A stretch of 21,635 nucleotides of DNA from a virus. Shown piece by piece: positions 21,633 to 21,635 of this stretch. Under the pieces are notes generated by a model that worked only from the letters and a program-made list of their open reading frames with translations, did no database searches and was not told the DNA's origin. The DNA is taken from positions 1 through 21,635 of the IMG/VR virus record IMGVR_UViG_3300032020_000996; one strand, 5' to 3'. How positions within the stretch are numbered: position 1 is the stretch's first letter; each line of letters begins with the position of its first letter. The translations under genes were made by a program, and so were the position numbers.

Positions 21633-21635
21633 GTG

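Overview
This window is most of the structural (late) region of a tailed dsDNA virus or provirus (Caudoviricetes), followed by an oppositely oriented integration end. Many starts are TTG or GTG, Shine-Dalgarno (SD) sequences are clear, genes are packed with ATGA or GTGA overlaps, and possible BRE/TATA-like elements precede the minus-strand genes. The membrane-anchored transglutaminase-like protein also has an archaeal look, possibly Bathyarchaeia-like. An archaeal host is therefore my best guess, but it is an inference; a bacterial host is not strictly excluded. No ribosomal or metabolic host genes are visible.

Layout. (1) 1-2538: a 59-aa membrane protein, a ribbon-helix-helix protein (candidate small terminase), the large terminase, and a run of three tiny overlapping genes, two with Cys-x2-Cys knuckles. 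One of these is only 39 aa. (2) 2535-8638: a D12-class adenine methyltransferase, portal with an extra C-terminal domain, capsid protease, a small basic protein, HK97-fold major capsid protein, a probable decoration protein, head-tail adaptor and two ORFans. (3) 8645-12155: host-recognition genes (BppU-like immunoglobulin-like domain, repeat-bearing fibre, G8/beta-helix spike), placed unusually before the tail tube. (4) 12173-18416: tail terminator candidate, a small beta protein, tail tube, tail assembly chaperone pair, HK97 gp10-like protein, tape measure, a very large hub protein carrying lectin-like insertions, and a last tail protein. (5) 18469-21632, minus strand: a membrane-anchored transglutaminase-like protein, about 370 bp holding a gene remnant and a CTAG-rich cluster, a tyrosine integrase with a C-terminal coiled coil, and a small ORF at the window edge.

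Working together, genes 1-18416 look like one rightward late transcription programme: package DNA, build and mature the head, then build a long non-contractile tail. No sheath gene is visible, and the tape measure is 563 aa, so siphovirus morphology is inferred. The integrase implies a temperate life cycle.

The strongest mechanistic signal is in the tail assembly chaperone. The heptamer CCCTTTA at 13748-13754 lies in the exact X XXY YYZ phase inside the overlap with a -1 frame open reading frame. This predicts a lambda G/GT-style programmed frameshift yielding a 184-aa fusion. No CRISPR array, rRNA or tRNA was found.
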